Counted from the stretch's first letter, positions 9,204 through 18,461 are shown. The stretch is 64,000 bases of DNA from JAODBJ01 sp963782465 (GCA_963782465.1 CAWAJR010000006.1:310001-374000); one strand, 5' to 3'. Notes: a model not told the origin generated them from the letters alone. Numbers and translations are program-made.

Positions 9204-9782
9204 ATGGCAGACACACCGTCCTTGCGCTTCCTGACCGCACACGAACACGCGCTCATCGCCGCCGCGGCCGACCGGATGATCCCGCCGATCGACGGCCATC
9301 CGGGCGGTGCCGCGCTCGGTGTCGCCGACTACATCGACCAGATGCTCGGCGCCTTCACGTTCAGCCCGCCTCGCATCTGGGCCGGCGGGCCGTTCAGCGG
9401 GCGAGCGGGCGGCGACGCGTCGTTCGAGGCCTTCTTCACCCTCACCCCGCTCGAAGAGCTCGCCTGGCGCACCCGTATCGAAGGGTCGCAGGGGCGGCCG
9501 GAGCGTGAGTTCAACGGGCCCGTCCGTGGCTGGCAGGAGATTTACCGCGACAGCCTCGCGGCGATCGGCGACGACTTCGACCGGGTCGACGGCGACGAGC
9601 AGGACCGCCGCCTCGACGCCCAACCGGAGTTCAAAGACCTGTTCTACGAGCACTGCTGCGAAGGGGCGTACGGCGCGCCCGAGTACGGCGGTAACCGCGA
9701 TACCGCGGGGTGGCGTGCCATCCAGTTCCCCGGCGACACCCAACCGCGGGGTTTCACCGACGCCGAGGTCTCGCAACCGTGA
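9204..9782 (+). CDS. Gluconate 2-dehydrogenase subunit 3 family protein
   Basis: The 192-aa protein matches the small subunit that accompanies membrane or periplasmic GMC dehydrogenases. Visible features are LTAHEHALIAAAADRMIPPIDG near the start and the tail YGGNRDTAGWRAIQFPGDTQPRGF. The family often carries a Tat signal, but none is evident here. It overlaps the GMC flavoprotein gene by 4 bases (GTGA), so the two are translationally coupled and should form one oxidoreductase complex. Confidence 0.88.
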   Translation: MADTPSLRFLTAHEHALIAAAADRMIPPIDGHPGGAALGVADYIDQMLGAFTFSPPRIWAGGPFSGRAGGDASFEAFFTLTPLEELAWRTRIEGSQGRPEREFNGPVRGWQEIYRDSLAAIGDDFDRVDGDEQDRRLDAQPEFKDLFYEHCCEGAYGAPEYGGNRDTAGWRAIQFPGDTQPRGFTDAEVSQP

Positions 9783-11481
9783 CCAGCCGGGAAGTCGACG
9801 CCGTCATCATCGGTTCGGGGCCGCAGGGTCGACCGCGGCCGACGTGCTGACCAGCGCGGGCTGGAACGTGGTCGTGCTCGAGAAGGGCAGCAACCACCTC
9901 CTGTCGCTCGAAGCGCCGTACGAGCCGCTCGGCCACATCTCGAACGACGAGATCAAGTTCATGCGCCGGCATTTCCTCGGCCCCGACCCGTTCCTCGAGC
10001 CGCGCACGTACCGCAACGAAGAGGCCGACGGCGACCGCCTCTTCACCGGTGAGGTGAACTACCTCCCGTCGACGGTCGGCGGCGGCGGGTTTCACGCCGA
10101 CGGCAAACTCCCACGCTTTCGCGCCGTCGACTTCAAGGCCCGCTCCGAGCTCGGCCCGATCGAAGGGGCCGACATCGCCGACTGGCCGTACGAGTACGAC
10201 GAGATCGAGCCGTACTACGCGGAGGCCGAGAAGTCGGTCGGCGTCGCCGGGGTGGCCGGCGCGAACCCGTTCGCCGAGTGGCGTTCGGGCCCGTACCCGA
10301 TGCCACCGGGGGCCGACATGTACGGCGCGGTGCTGTCGACCGCGGGCGCGGAGCGGCTCGGCTACCACCCGTACCCCGCGCCGACGGGTGTGAACTCCGT
10401 GCCCTACGACGGGCGGCCCGCGTGCAACAACTGCGGGTACTGCGCGTACTACGGCTGCCCGATCGAAGCGAAGGGCGACCCGGTCGCGATGTTGCGGCGC
10501 GCGCTGCGTACCGGTCGGTGCGAGGTGCGCCCGCAGTCGTACGTCACCGACATCCTCCTCGACGCAACCGGCAAGCGAGCGCGGGGCGTGCGGTACCTCG
10601 ACATCGAGATGAACGCCCACGAAGTGAGCGCCGAGGTCGTGATCCTCGCGGGCGGCGCGTTCGAGTCACCGCGGTTGCTGTTGCGCTGCGGCGTGGGCAA
10701 CTCGTCGGGCCTGGTCGGTCGCCACCTGATGTTCCACTTCCAGACCCTCGTCGTCGCGTCGATGCCGTTCCGGTTGCACGCGCACCGGGGCCGCGCGGTC
10801 ACGCACTTGCACGACGACCACATGGTCCCCGACGCCGACAGCCTTCGTTACGCCCGTGAGCACGGCCTCCCCTACTTCCGGGCCGGTCTCGTCGAGCACG
10901 GCGGTGGCGGGTTCCCGATCCTCGAGTCGGTGAACCTGCCCCCCGGCGAGTGGCATTCGAAGCTCATGCTCGATTCACCGATGCGCGACAAGCTGTGGGT
11001 GTTCACCGTGCAGGGCGAAGACCTGCCGCAGGCCACCAACCGCGTCGATCTCGACCCGACGGTGAAAGACGTCTACGGAGCGCCCGCGGGTCGCGCGACG
11101 TACAACCTGCACAAGCACGAGATCGTCGCGTCGCAGTACTACGCGCCGAAACTCGAAGAGATCATGCGCGAGATCGGCGCCGAATGGACGATCGTCGCGC
11201 ACTCGCCACCGCTCCCCGGCGAAGGCAGCGGCAAGGGGTTCAGCAACGCGTCGTCGTCACGGCACATCATGGGAACGCTGCGCATGGGTACCGACCCGAC
11301 CACCAGCGTGGTCGACCCGATGCAACGGTTGTGGGACGTGCCGAACGTCGTCGTCACCGACTCGTCGGTGTTCCCGACCAGCACCGGCTACGGCCCGACC
11401 CTCACCCTCGTCGCGATCGCCATGCGCGCGTGCCGCGACCTCGCCAACCTGCCACCGTTGAAGAGCGAGCGCCCCGCCTGA
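9779..11481 (+). CDS. GMC-type FAD dehydrogenase, large subunit (frameshifted near 9820)
   Basis: The flavoprotein is about 567 aa. GTG 9779 starts VTSREVDAVIIGSG, but the dinucleotide-binding motif GxGxxG breaks after the G run at 9817-9820 and resumes one frame over as AAGSTAADVL. One missing G restores GSGAAGSTAADVL. Further motifs are the cysteine cluster CNNCGYCAYYGC (seen in gluconate dehydrogenase-like members), HIMGTLRMG and the C-terminal STGYGPTLTLVAIAMR. With subunit 3 it probably oxidises a sugar, alcohol or sterol and passes electrons to a cytochrome or quinone. Substrate unknown. Confidence 0.9.
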
Positions 11482-11498
11482 ACCCCCTCAGCTCACCC

Positions 11499-11546
11499 GG
11501 GTTGTGTCACTTGCACCCCCGTACGGGGGTATAACCGTCACAACCC
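11499..11546 (-). repeat. 48-bp palindromic repeat, copy 2 (amidase stop codon)
   Basis: Read on the minus strand this is GGGTTGTGACGGTTATAC, then a CCCCCGTACGGGGG centre, then a closing arm ending GACACAACCC. It has the same length as copy 1 (1300-1347), with about four substitutions. It covers the last codons and stop of the amidase (GCC GGG TTG TGA) and lies 17 bases after the convergent GMC gene's stop. A bidirectional terminator role is plausible. Confidence 0.85.
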
Positions 11547-12956
11547 GGCGGGTGAGGTTGCCATCGGCGCGAGCCGTGGCCACGGCCGCGCGACTTCGAA
11601 ACACCGGGCGAGCCGTAACACGATGTCGTCGCGGTGGCGGGGCCCCATGATGTGCAGGCCGACGGGGAGCCCCGCGGCGGTCACACCGGCCGGGACCGAG
11701 ATCGCCGGGCTCCCGTACAGGTTGGCGAGCATCGCGAACGGGACTGCCGCAGCCGCGTGCACGGATTGGCCGAGCAGCGTGGTCGGCATCGGGCCTTCGG
11801 CTGCGAACGCGGGTACGGCGGCCGTCGGCGTACAGATCACGTCGACGGTGTCGAACAACGCGGCGAGCCGTTCCTCGATCTCGAACCGCCGGGTGAGCAC
11901 GCGCGCGAGTTTGCGCATCGGCAACGCTTCCGTCGCCTCGTAGCCGGGCCGAACGTTCGGGTCGAGGTCGGCGGCCCGTTCGGGCCAGAGCCCCTCGCGC
12001 AGGTTGACCCACCGTTCCAGCGCGCCGAGTTTCGACCAGACGTCGATGTGGCCGGGGAACACGGTGTCGCGCTCGACCCACTCGAGACCGGCCGCGGCAC
12101 CGAGCGCGCGGGCCGCGTCGTGCGCGATCGCGCCGACTTCCGGGTCGAGCACGGGCGCGTCCCCGAGATCGGTCGACCACACCGCGCGCAACCCGCGCAC
12201 GTCGAGCGATTCGATCGCGTCCTCGTAGATCACACCGGGCGCCGGCAACGACGTGCGGTCGCGGTTGTGCGGGCCCGCCATCACATCGAGCAGCCGCGCC
12301 GAATCGGCAACCGTCGTCGCGAGTGCACCGACCACCGCCGTTTGCGAGTAGCGGCTCGCGACGACGTCCGGGATGCGGCCGTACGACGCCTTGAGGCCGA
12401 CGAGCCCGGTGAACCCGGCCGGTGTGCGGGTCGATCCCCCGCCGTCGCTCGCGGTCCCGAACGGCACCAGGCCGGCCGACACCGCCGCCGACGAACCCCC
12501 GCTCGAACCGCCCGGCGTGCGCGTCAGGTCCCACGGGTTGCGGGTCACACCCAGCGCGGGGCTCGCGGTGAAGGCCCACGACCCGAACTCCGGCGCGGCG
12601 GTCTTACCCACGGGTATCGCGCCCGCGGCCCGCAACCGCGCGACGTGCAGCGCGTCCTGCGTCGCGGGCGGGTCGCCCTGGTACCAGCGCGACCCGTGCG
12701 TCGTCGGCATGCCGGCGCAATCATCGAGGTCTTTCACACCGAACGGCACACCGGCGAGCGGCCCGACGACCTCGCCGGTCGCGATGCGCCGGTCGAGGGC
12801 GTCTGCCGCGCGCCGCGCGCCGTCGGCGTCGAGGTGTACGAACGCGTTCAGCGCTTCGTTCCGCGCGCCGATGGCGGCCAGCGTCTCCTCGAGCACGTCG
12901 ATTGCGGGCGCGGTGCCCGCCTGTACCGCGCGGGCGGTTTCGATCACGGTTCGCAT
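11538..12956 (-). CDS. Amidase signature family hydrolase
   Basis: The 472-aa enzyme has the amidase signature: catalytic lysine in GVPFGVKDLDD (about residue 75) and the Ser-rich loop PGGSSGGSSAAVSAGL. It hydrolyses a carboxamide to acid and ammonia in the cytosol. ATG 12956 is chosen over a much longer upstream frame because TACGTT (complement of 12965-12970) lies 8 bases before it and homology begins at once. It is probably monocistronic. Confidence 0.93.
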   Translation of the reverse strand: MRTVIETARAVQAGTAPAIDVLEETLAAIGARNEALNAFVHLDADGARRAADALDRRIATGEVVGPLAGVPFGVKDLDDCAGMPTTHGSRWYQGDPPATQDALHVARLRAAGAIPVGKTAAPEFGSWAFTASPALGVTRNPWDLTRTPGGSSGGSSAAVSAGLVPFGTASDGGGSTRTPAGFTGLVGLKASYGRIPDVVASRYSQTAVVGALATTVADSARLLDVMAGPHNRDRTSLPAPGVIYEDAIESLDVRGLRAVWSTDLGDAPVLDPEVGAIAHDAARALGAAAGLEWVERDTVFPGHIDVWSKLGALERWVNLREGLWPERAADLDPNVRPGYEATEALPMRKLARVLTRRFEIEERLAALFDTVDVICTPTAAVPAFAAEGPMPTTLLGQSVHAAAAVPFAMLANLYGSPAISVPAGVTAAGLPVGLHIMGPRHRDDIVLRLARCFEVARPWPRLAPMATSPAGL

Positions 12957-12996
12957 GGCGGGCGAACGTAGCGCCCGCCACGAACCGCTGCCGGGG

Positions 12997-13452
12997 TCAA
13001 CCGGCGTGCGTGGGCGTCGCCGCGTGCACGGCGAGATCCTTCGCGACCTGCGCGATGAAGCGACCGAGCGCGATCCGGGTGATCCAGCCCGTGCCGGGTG
13101 CCCCACGAAACTCGGAGTGCCAGGTGATCTCGGTCCCGCCACCGGCTGCGGGCACGAGCACGACGTCGGCGCGGTAGTCGTACACGCCTTTCAGCCCCGA
13201 CAGCAGGACGTAGGCGAAATGCTTCGGTGCGTCGAAGGCGACGACCCGTTCCCGGGTCACCCGCTTGCCCCGGCCGAAGTACCGCACCGCGTCGATCCCG
13301 TTCGGGTCGTCGGGGCCGGGGGTCTCGATCCCCGACGTGGTGAACGCCGACCACGACGCCCAGGTCGGGGCGTCGGACAGCAGCGCCCACACCGCCTCGG
13401 GCGGCGCGGACGACGTCGCGTGCTCATCGATGACGTGGCGTTTCTTGCTCAT
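12997..13452 (-). CDS. SRPBCC family (polyketide cyclase-like) protein
   Basis: The 151-aa START/Bet v1-fold protein contains APPEAVWALLSDAPTWASW near the start and TEITWHSEFRGAPGTGW in the middle, typical of polyketide cyclase/dehydrase-like members that bind hydrophobic ligands. ATG 13452 has a strong Shine-Dalgarno AGGAGGAAG (complement of 13458-13466). It diverges from a TetR gene across a tandem palindromic operator and is the likely target of that regulator. Ligand unknown. Confidence 0.88.
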   Translation of the reverse strand: MSKKRHVIDEHATSSAPPEAVWALLSDAPTWASWSAFTTSGIETPGPDDPNGIDAVRYFGRGKRVTRERVVAFDAPKHFAYVLLSGLKGVYDYRADVVLVPAAGGGTEITWHSEFRGAPGTGWITRIALGRFIAQVAKDLAVHAATPTHAG

Positions 13453-13482
13453 TGCCTCTTCCTCCTGCTTCGGGGTTGCCCA

Positions 13483-13514
13483 TGTACCATCTGGTACATG
13501 TACCATATGGTACA
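13483..13514. promoter_or_regulatory. Tandem palindromic operator for divergent tetR/SRPBCC genes
   Basis: Two adjacent 16-bp palindromes, TGTACCATCTGGTACA (13483-13498) and TGTACCATATGGTACA (13499-13514), differ at one base, and the second is perfect. The second includes a TACCAT -10-like box (13501-13506), and its last base is the A of the TetR ATG. Binding would block the tetR promoter and start codon and the SRPBCC promoter together. Confidence 0.85.
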
Positions 13515-14083
13515 TGGGTGAGGCCAGAGAAAAATTGCTCGCGGCGGTGACGGCCGAACTCGACCGGCACGGTATTCGCGACCGCTCCCTGCGCGACATT
13601 GCGCAGGCGGCCGGCACCAGCCACCGCATGCTCATTCACCATTTCGGTTCCCGAGCCGGGCTGCTCGTCGCGATCGTGGAAACGGTGGAGGCGGCCGAAC
13701 GGGAACGAGCGGTCGCGGCCGGCGTTGCCGGCGAAACACCGGACGAGAACCTGCGGGCCGTCTACCGCACCATGTGGGACCACTTCGCCGACCCGGCGCT
13801 GGCCGGCCGCGAGCGCCTCTTCTACGAGTGCTACGCGCGAGGCCTGCAGGGCGAAGAACCCTTCACGCGCCTGCTCCCCGGGGCGGTGACCGCGTGGCTC
13901 GACGCGCTCACCGACGCGCAGTCCGCGCTCGGTGTGCCCGAGCCGGCGGCGAGGGCGCGGGCGCGCCTCGAACTGGCGATCGTGCGCGGGTTGATCCTCG
14001 ACCTGCTCGCCACCGGCGACCGGCGCGGCACGCGGGCGGCGATCGACGAGTACGTACGGCTGCTCGAACGCGCTAGTGGTTGA
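13514..14083 (+). CDS. TetR-family transcriptional regulator
   Basis: This 189-aa repressor has an N-terminal helix-turn-helix: LRDIAQAAGTSHRMLIHHFGSRAGLL at about residues 25-50, with HHF in place of the usual YYHF. It starts with ATG directly at the edge of the operator and appears leaderless. The C-terminal ligand domain is not assignable to a subgroup. It probably represses itself and the SRPBCC gene. The stop overlaps the end of the convergent cytochrome gene by 11 bases. Confidence 0.9.
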   Translation: MGEAREKLLAAVTAELDRHGIRDRSLRDIAQAAGTSHRMLIHHFGSRAGLLVAIVETVEAAERERAVAAGVAGETPDENLRAVYRTMWDHFADPALAGRERLFYECYARGLQGEEPFTRLLPGAVTAWLDALTDAQSALGVPEPAARARARLELAIVRGLILDLLATGDRRGTRAAIDEYVRLLERASG

Positions 14084-14444
14084 GGACGGTTCGCGTGTAC
14101 ACGACGATCGCGCGGATCTCGTCGGCAGTGAGACCGTGGTTCTTCCCGAATGCCGGCATCGGTGGCTTGCCGTTGGTGACGAACTTGACCTGGTCGTCGA
14201 TGTTCGGGAAATCCCGTATGACCGCGCCGCCGCTCAAACGCGGTCCGGTGCCGCCAGAACCGCCCGCGCCGTGGCAGCCCGCGCAACGGATCGCGAACGC
14301 GGTCGCGGCGTCGAACGGCGCGGTGGTCCCGATGATGTGATCGCCGCTGCTGTTGCCGTGGGTGAAGTGCATCACCCCGAACACGACCAGCGCGACGAGC
14401 GCGATGCCCGCCACGACCATGAACATTCGTTTGCCCGGGTCCAC
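14073..14444 (-). CDS. Membrane-anchored monohaem class I cytochrome c
   Basis: The 123-aa protein has one N-terminal membrane anchor (about residues 8-28), a single haem-attachment motif CAGCH (about residue 53) and a probable Met ligand in KPPMPAFG. GTG 14444 is chosen for its nearby AGGGAG (complement of 14455-14460). It would transfer single electrons at the outer face of the membrane. It is last in the leftward acyl-CoA operon and may feed electrons to the respiratory chain. Confidence 0.9.
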   Translation of the reverse strand: MDPGKRMFMVVAGIALVALVVFGVMHFTHGNSSGDHIIGTTAPFDAATAFAIRCAGCHGAGGSGGTGPRLSGGAVIRDFPNIDDQVKFVTNGKPPMPAFGKNHGLTADEIRAIVVYTRTVLNH

Positions 14445-14460
14445 GCCGGCGCCGCTCCCT

Positions 14461-15090
14461 TCAGATCCCGAATCGTGCCGCCAGTACCTGCGCGACATCT
14501 TCCGGCGAGCCGTCCCACTCCACCGCCGCGCTCTCCTTGCGCCCGCTGACGAACAGCACCAGCTCGCCGGGCGCACCGGTGACGACGACCTTCGGTTCGC
14601 CCTTGTGCAACACGCGCGACCGCCCGTCGGGCGTTCGCAACTCCAGGCCGAGGTGCACGCGGCGCCCGGCAAGCCGGCCGCTCAGCGCGAGCGAACCCCA
14701 CAACACGTCGTCGAGTTCGTGCACCGACGGTCGAGGGCCGTCGCCGCGGGCGCGGCGGATGTCTTCGTGGTGCACCCAGTTCTCGACCACGTTCGGTACC
14801 GCCATCGGCCCGGTGCGAAACAGGAACGGCGGCCCGTTGCGCAACGCGCGCACCATCGTGTCGTAGCCCCGCCGAGCGACGTGCTGCATCACGCGCTTCG
14901 TGTGCGCGGCGAACGGCCCCGGCAACAGGATCCCGATCGCGGCATCGGGCCGGGTCTCGCGCACGAGCAAGTGCGCGGCCAGATCGGTCGTGGTCCAACC
15001 TTCGTCGAGCGTCGGCGAGTCGGGCCCGGCTGCGTCGAACGTGTCGCAGAGCGCGGCGCGTTCCACGAGAAGCAGTTCGGTCGCGCTCAT
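14461..15090 (-). CDS. TIGR03084/TIGR03085-like MDMPI-fold protein
   Basis: The 209-aa protein belongs to the mycothiol-dependent maleylpyruvate isomerase/DinB-fold group. It has ERAALCDTFDAAGPDSPTLDEGW at residues 10-32, TTDLAAHLLVRE, then ENWVHHEDIRRARG and a C-terminal domain. These are thiol- or metal-dependent proteins of mostly unknown reaction in actinobacteria. The start overlaps the glyoxalase stop (ATGA), so it is translationally coupled in the operon. Confidence 0.82.
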   Translation of the reverse strand: MSATELLLVERAALCDTFDAAGPDSPTLDEGWTTTDLAAHLLVRETRPDAAIGILLPGPFAAHTKRVMQHVARRGYDTMVRALRNGPPFLFRTGPMAVPNVVENWVHHEDIRRARGDGPRPSVHELDDVLWGSLALSGRLAGRRVHLGLELRTPDGRSRVLHKGEPKVVVTGAPGELVLFVSGRKESAAVEWDGSPEDVAQVLAARFGI

Positions 15091-15491
15091 CCGGCTGCAG
15101 GGTAGTAACGCAGTTCGACGACGTTGCCGTCGGGGTCGCGTACGTAGAGGCTTGTCCCGTCGCCTCTCGCACCCCATCGGGTGGCCGGGCCGTCGACGAC
15201 GTCGAACCGGCCGGACGCCTTCAAGGCTTCGAGGTCGGTCGGCTCGATCACCAGGCAGAGATGATCGAGGTTCTTGCCCCCCGGCGCCGGGGGCACGTTG
15301 CCGGCCGGGAAGAGATCGACGATCGTCTGCGCGTCGATCCGCACCGACGGGAAGAACACCTCACCCGCGCGCCACTCGTCGGCCCGTTCGGCTTCCAGGC
15401 CGAGCGTGCCGCAGTACCAGGCGAGCGAGCGTTCGACGTCGGCGCAACGCAAGACGATGTGGTCGAGCGCGCGCACAGATACGGCAGCCAT
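15087..15491 (-). CDS. Glyoxalase / VOC superfamily protein
   Basis: The 134-aa single vicinal-oxygen-chelate domain contains ALDHIVLRCADVERSLAWY at the start, NLDHLCLVIEP in the middle and DPDGNVVELRYY at the end, with His and Glu metal ligands in the expected places. It may be a dioxygenase, isomerase or thiol transferase. ATG 15491 lies 10 bases after the acyl-CoA dehydrogenase stop in the same operon. Confidence 0.88.
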   Translation of the reverse strand: MAAVSVRALDHIVLRCADVERSLAWYCGTLGLEAERADEWRAGEVFFPSVRIDAQTIVDLFPAGNVPPAPGGKNLDHLCLVIEPTDLEALKASGRFDVVDGPATRWGARGDGTSLYVRDPDGNVVELRYYPAAG

Positions 15492-15501
15492 CGGAGGGAC
15501 G

Positions 15502-16662
15502 CTACCGCGGCAGGCCCAGCATCCGGTCGCCGATGATCGTGCGCTGCACTTCCGACGTGCCGCCCGCGATCGACGCGGCCTTCGACCACAGCCATTGCCG
15601 TTGCCAGAACCCTCCGCCCGGGTTGGCCTGCGCACCCCACCACAGGGGCGCCGCGTCGCCCGTCACGTCGAGCGCGACGGCGGAAAGGTGCTGGGTCATC
15701 GACGACCACGACAGCTTCACGATGCTCGATTCCGGTCCGGGCTGGATGCCGCGGCCCAACCGCGACAGCGTCCGCCAATTGTGCAACCGGAGCACCCGCA
15801 ACTCGACGAACGACTGCGCGAGGTCGTCGGCGATCTCGAGGTCGTCGAGCGAACCGTTCGATTCCGCCAGCGCGTACAACTCGTCGAGGTAGACCTCGTG
15901 CACCACCTGTTCCTTGAACGGGAACGACGTGCCGCGTTCGTGGGCGAGGGTCGTGTTCGCGACCGACCATCCACGGTGAAGGTCACCGACGAGATGGTCG
16001 TCGGGCACGAACACGTCGTCGAGGAACACCTCGTTGAACTCGGCGTCGGCCGTGATCTGCACGAGGGGCCGCACCTCGATGCCTTCCGACTCCATGTCGA
16101 CGATCAGGTAGGAGATCCCCTGATGGCGGGGCGCGTCGGGATCAGTGCGGGCGAGGCAGATACCGAACCGGGCGAACTGCGCGTAGCTCGTCCAGACCTT
16201 CTGGCCGGAGAGACGCCAGCCGCCGTCGACGCGTTCGGCCCGGGTTTGCAGCGACGCGAGGTCGGAACCGGCGTTCGGTTCGCTGAACAGCTGGCACCAG
16301 AGTTCCTCGGCGGTGAGGATCTTCGGCAGGAACCGCGCCTTCTGCTCGTTGGTGCCGTGCGCGAGGAGCGTCGGGCCCGCGAGATTGATCCCGACCCGGT
16401 TCACCGGCTGCAGCGCGCGTGAGCGCGCGTACTCCATGTTGAAGATCGCGACCTCGACCCCCGACGCGCTCCGGCCGCCGTACTCGACCGGCCAGTGGAT
16501 GCCGACCCACCGGCCCGCGGCGAGCTTCTCCTGCCACGCGCGGCCCCAGGCGATCTCGTCGGCGAGCGACGCGAAACGCGGTGGCAGATCGAGGTTCGCG
16601 TCGAGCCAACCGCGCACCTCGCGCGCGAATGCTTCCTCTTCGGGAGTGAAGGAGAGGTCCAT
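15502..16662 (-). CDS. Acyl-CoA dehydrogenase
   Basis: The 386-aa FAD enzyme has the N-terminal helix FTPEEEAFAREVRGWL, the FAD/substrate segment QLFSEPNAGSDLASLQTRA, and the C-terminal GGTSEVQRTIIGDRMLGLPR, matching the FadE family of branched, aromatic or sterol-type acyl-CoA dehydrogenases. It introduces a C2-C3 double bond into an acyl-CoA and hands electrons to ETF. It follows the acyl-CoA ligase gene after 6 bases, consistent with activation followed by oxidation. Confidence 0.93.
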   Translation of the reverse strand: MDLSFTPEEEAFAREVRGWLDANLDLPPRFASLADEIAWGRAWQEKLAAGRWVGIHWPVEYGGRSASGVEVAIFNMEYARSRALQPVNRVGINLAGPTLLAHGTNEQKARFLPKILTAEELWCQLFSEPNAGSDLASLQTRAERVDGGWRLSGQKVWTSYAQFARFGICLARTDPDAPRHQGISYLIVDMESEGIEVRPLVQITADAEFNEVFLDDVFVPDDHLVGDLHRGWSVANTTLAHERGTSFPFKEQVVHEVYLDELYALAESNGSLDDLEIADDLAQSFVELRVLRLHNWRTLSRLGRGIQPGPESSIVKLSWSSMTQHLSAVALDVTGDAAPLWWGAQANPGGGFWQRQWLWSKAASIAGGTSEVQRTIIGDRMLGLPR

Positions 16663-16668
16663 GCGGGC

Positions 16669-18414
16669 TCAGAGGTCCCAGAAGCGGTCGCGCTGGTAGG
16701 CGACGAACGAGTCGAACAGCGCGCGCTCGTCGGCGGGGCCGAACGGTCGGTAGGCAGCCTCGTCGCGCCCGCGCACGAAGAGCGCATCACCGTTGGTGCG
16801 GTCGTGACGGAACTTCTGGTGGACCAGCGTGCGCTTCACGATCTTGTTGGTGCCGGTGGTCGGCGGGTCGCGCAGCAACCGCACGTAACGGGGCCGCCAC
16901 TTCGGGCCGATCGCGTCGACCTTGTCGAGCCAGGCGGCGAACTCCTCGGGGTCGAACTCGGCGTCGTCGGCCATCACCAGGCTCGCCATCACCTGGTCAC
17001 CGGCCTGATCGTCGGGCACGCCGTACACGGCCGCGAGGACGACACCGGGGGCCTGCCGCAGGGCTTCCTCGATCGGCGCGGCGGGAAAGTTCTCGCCGTC
17101 GACCCGGATCCAGTCGGCGGTGCGGCCCGCGAAGTAGAGGTAGCTGTCGGCGTCCTTGTAACCGAGGTCGCCCGACCAGTACCAACCGAACCGGGTCGTC
17201 TTCGCGTTGGCCTCGTCGTTGTTGTAGTAACCCTCGAACGGCCCGACCCCCGCGGTGTTCACGATCTCGCCGACGCACTCCTCGGCGTTCACGAGACGGC
17301 CTTCGGCGTCGAACGCGGCGCGCGCCTTCTCGTTGCCGTCGTCGTCGACGATCTTGACGTGATCGGGCGCGAGGCCGAGTGCACCCGGCCGTTGCTCCGC
17401 GTCGCGGTTGACGGCGACGCCACCCTCGGTCGCGCCGTACGCGTCGATCACTTCTACACCGAATCGCGCCGCGAACGCCTGCACGACTTCGGGTGAACCT
17501 TCGTTGCCGAACGCGACCCGCAGGCGGTTGGTGGCGTCGTCGCGCCGCTCGGGCTGGGCGAGCAGGTACGCGAGCGGCTTGCCCGTGTAGTTGAAGTACG
17601 TCGCGCCGTAACGGCGGACATCGGGCAACCAGCGCGACGCGCTGAACCGGCGACCGAGCGCGACCGCGCACGGCGTGACGATCGACGGTGCCCAACCGAC
17701 CTGCACCGCGTTCGAGTGGAAGAGCGGCATGCACACGTACCCGATGTCGTCGGGACCGAGGCCCATGATCATGTGCATGCGATTGCCGGTGACGAGCAGG
17801 CGCCGCTGGGTACAGATCACCGCCTTCGGGGCGTTGCTCGTCCCCGACGTGAAGATGAGCGCCCAGATCGAGTCGACGTCGGGTTCGTACCCGGGATCGG
17901 TCGCGGGTTGCCCGTCGAGCGCGGCGGCAAGCGACGAACCCAACGTCGGGGTCGGATCGTCGTCGTCGGCAAAACGCGTCGAGGAGAGCAGGGCCGGCAA
18001 CTGCTCGGCGATGGGCGCGAGCAACGCTTCGTGGCGCGGCTCGGTGAGCACGAGACCGCAGTGCGTGTGCTGCGCGTCGCGCAGCAGGTGTTCGTTGCGG
18101 CGGGTGTGGTTCAAGCCGACGATCCCGGCGCCGATCAGCGCGGCACCGCCGAACGCGAAGAGGTAGTCGGGCGTGTTGTCGAGCAGCACCGCGACGTGGC
18201 GCGGGCCTTCGGCCGGGAGGCGTTCGAGGAAGAGGTTCGCGAACCGGCACGACTCGGCGTAGTACTCGGCGTGCGTCCAGGTGCGATCCCCGAACAGGAT
18301 CGCCGGACGGGAACCGTGCTCGGCGGCGTTGCGCCGCAACACGGCGGCGGCATTGGGCGCGACGAGCGGTGCCTGCCCGGGCGCGGGGGCATTCCGGCGA
18401 GCTGTACCTGACAT
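16669..18414 (-). CDS. AMP-dependent acyl-CoA synthetase (FadD-like)
   Basis: The 581-aa adenylate-forming enzyme has the ATP loop IFTSGTSNAPKAV (about residue 188), YGATEGG (about residue 330), the hinge motif WYWSGDLGYKDADSYLYFAGR and a catalytic lysine in GTNKIVKR. Its length and motifs resemble mycobacterial FadD1/FadD17-type ligases, which activate fatty or sterol side-chain acids. ATG 18414 follows TACACT by 7 bases (complement of 18422-18427) and is probably leaderless. It heads the five-gene leftward operon. Confidence 0.92.
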   Translation of the reverse strand: MSGTARRNAPAPGQAPLVAPNAAAVLRRNAAEHGSRPAILFGDRTWTHAEYYAESCRFANLFLERLPAEGPRHVAVLLDNTPDYLFAFGGAALIGAGIVGLNHTRRNEHLLRDAQHTHCGLVLTEPRHEALLAPIAEQLPALLSSTRFADDDDPTPTLGSSLAAALDGQPATDPGYEPDVDSIWALIFTSGTSNAPKAVICTQRRLLVTGNRMHMIMGLGPDDIGYVCMPLFHSNAVQVGWAPSIVTPCAVALGRRFSASRWLPDVRRYGATYFNYTGKPLAYLLAQPERRDDATNRLRVAFGNEGSPEVVQAFAARFGVEVIDAYGATEGGVAVNRDAEQRPGALGLAPDHVKIVDDDGNEKARAAFDAEGRLVNAEECVGEIVNTAGVGPFEGYYNNDEANAKTTRFGWYWSGDLGYKDADSYLYFAGRTADWIRVDGENFPAAPIEEALRQAPGVVLAAVYGVPDDQAGDQVMASLVMADDAEFDPEEFAAWLDKVDAIGPKWRPRYVRLLRDPPTTGTNKIVKRTLVHQKFRHDRTNGDALFVRGRDEAAYRPFGPADERALFDSFVAYQRDRFWDL

Positions 18415-18461
18415 CGGCGTCAGTGTAGGTGGGAGCCCCGTCGCGCTCTACGGTGGCGGCC

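Noticed and set aside
15492..15510. TAGCGT -10-like box 7 bases before the glyoxalase ATG
   Set aside because: Its TAG is the stop codon of the upstream acyl-CoA dehydrogenase and the gap is only 10 bases, so an operon is the simpler explanation.
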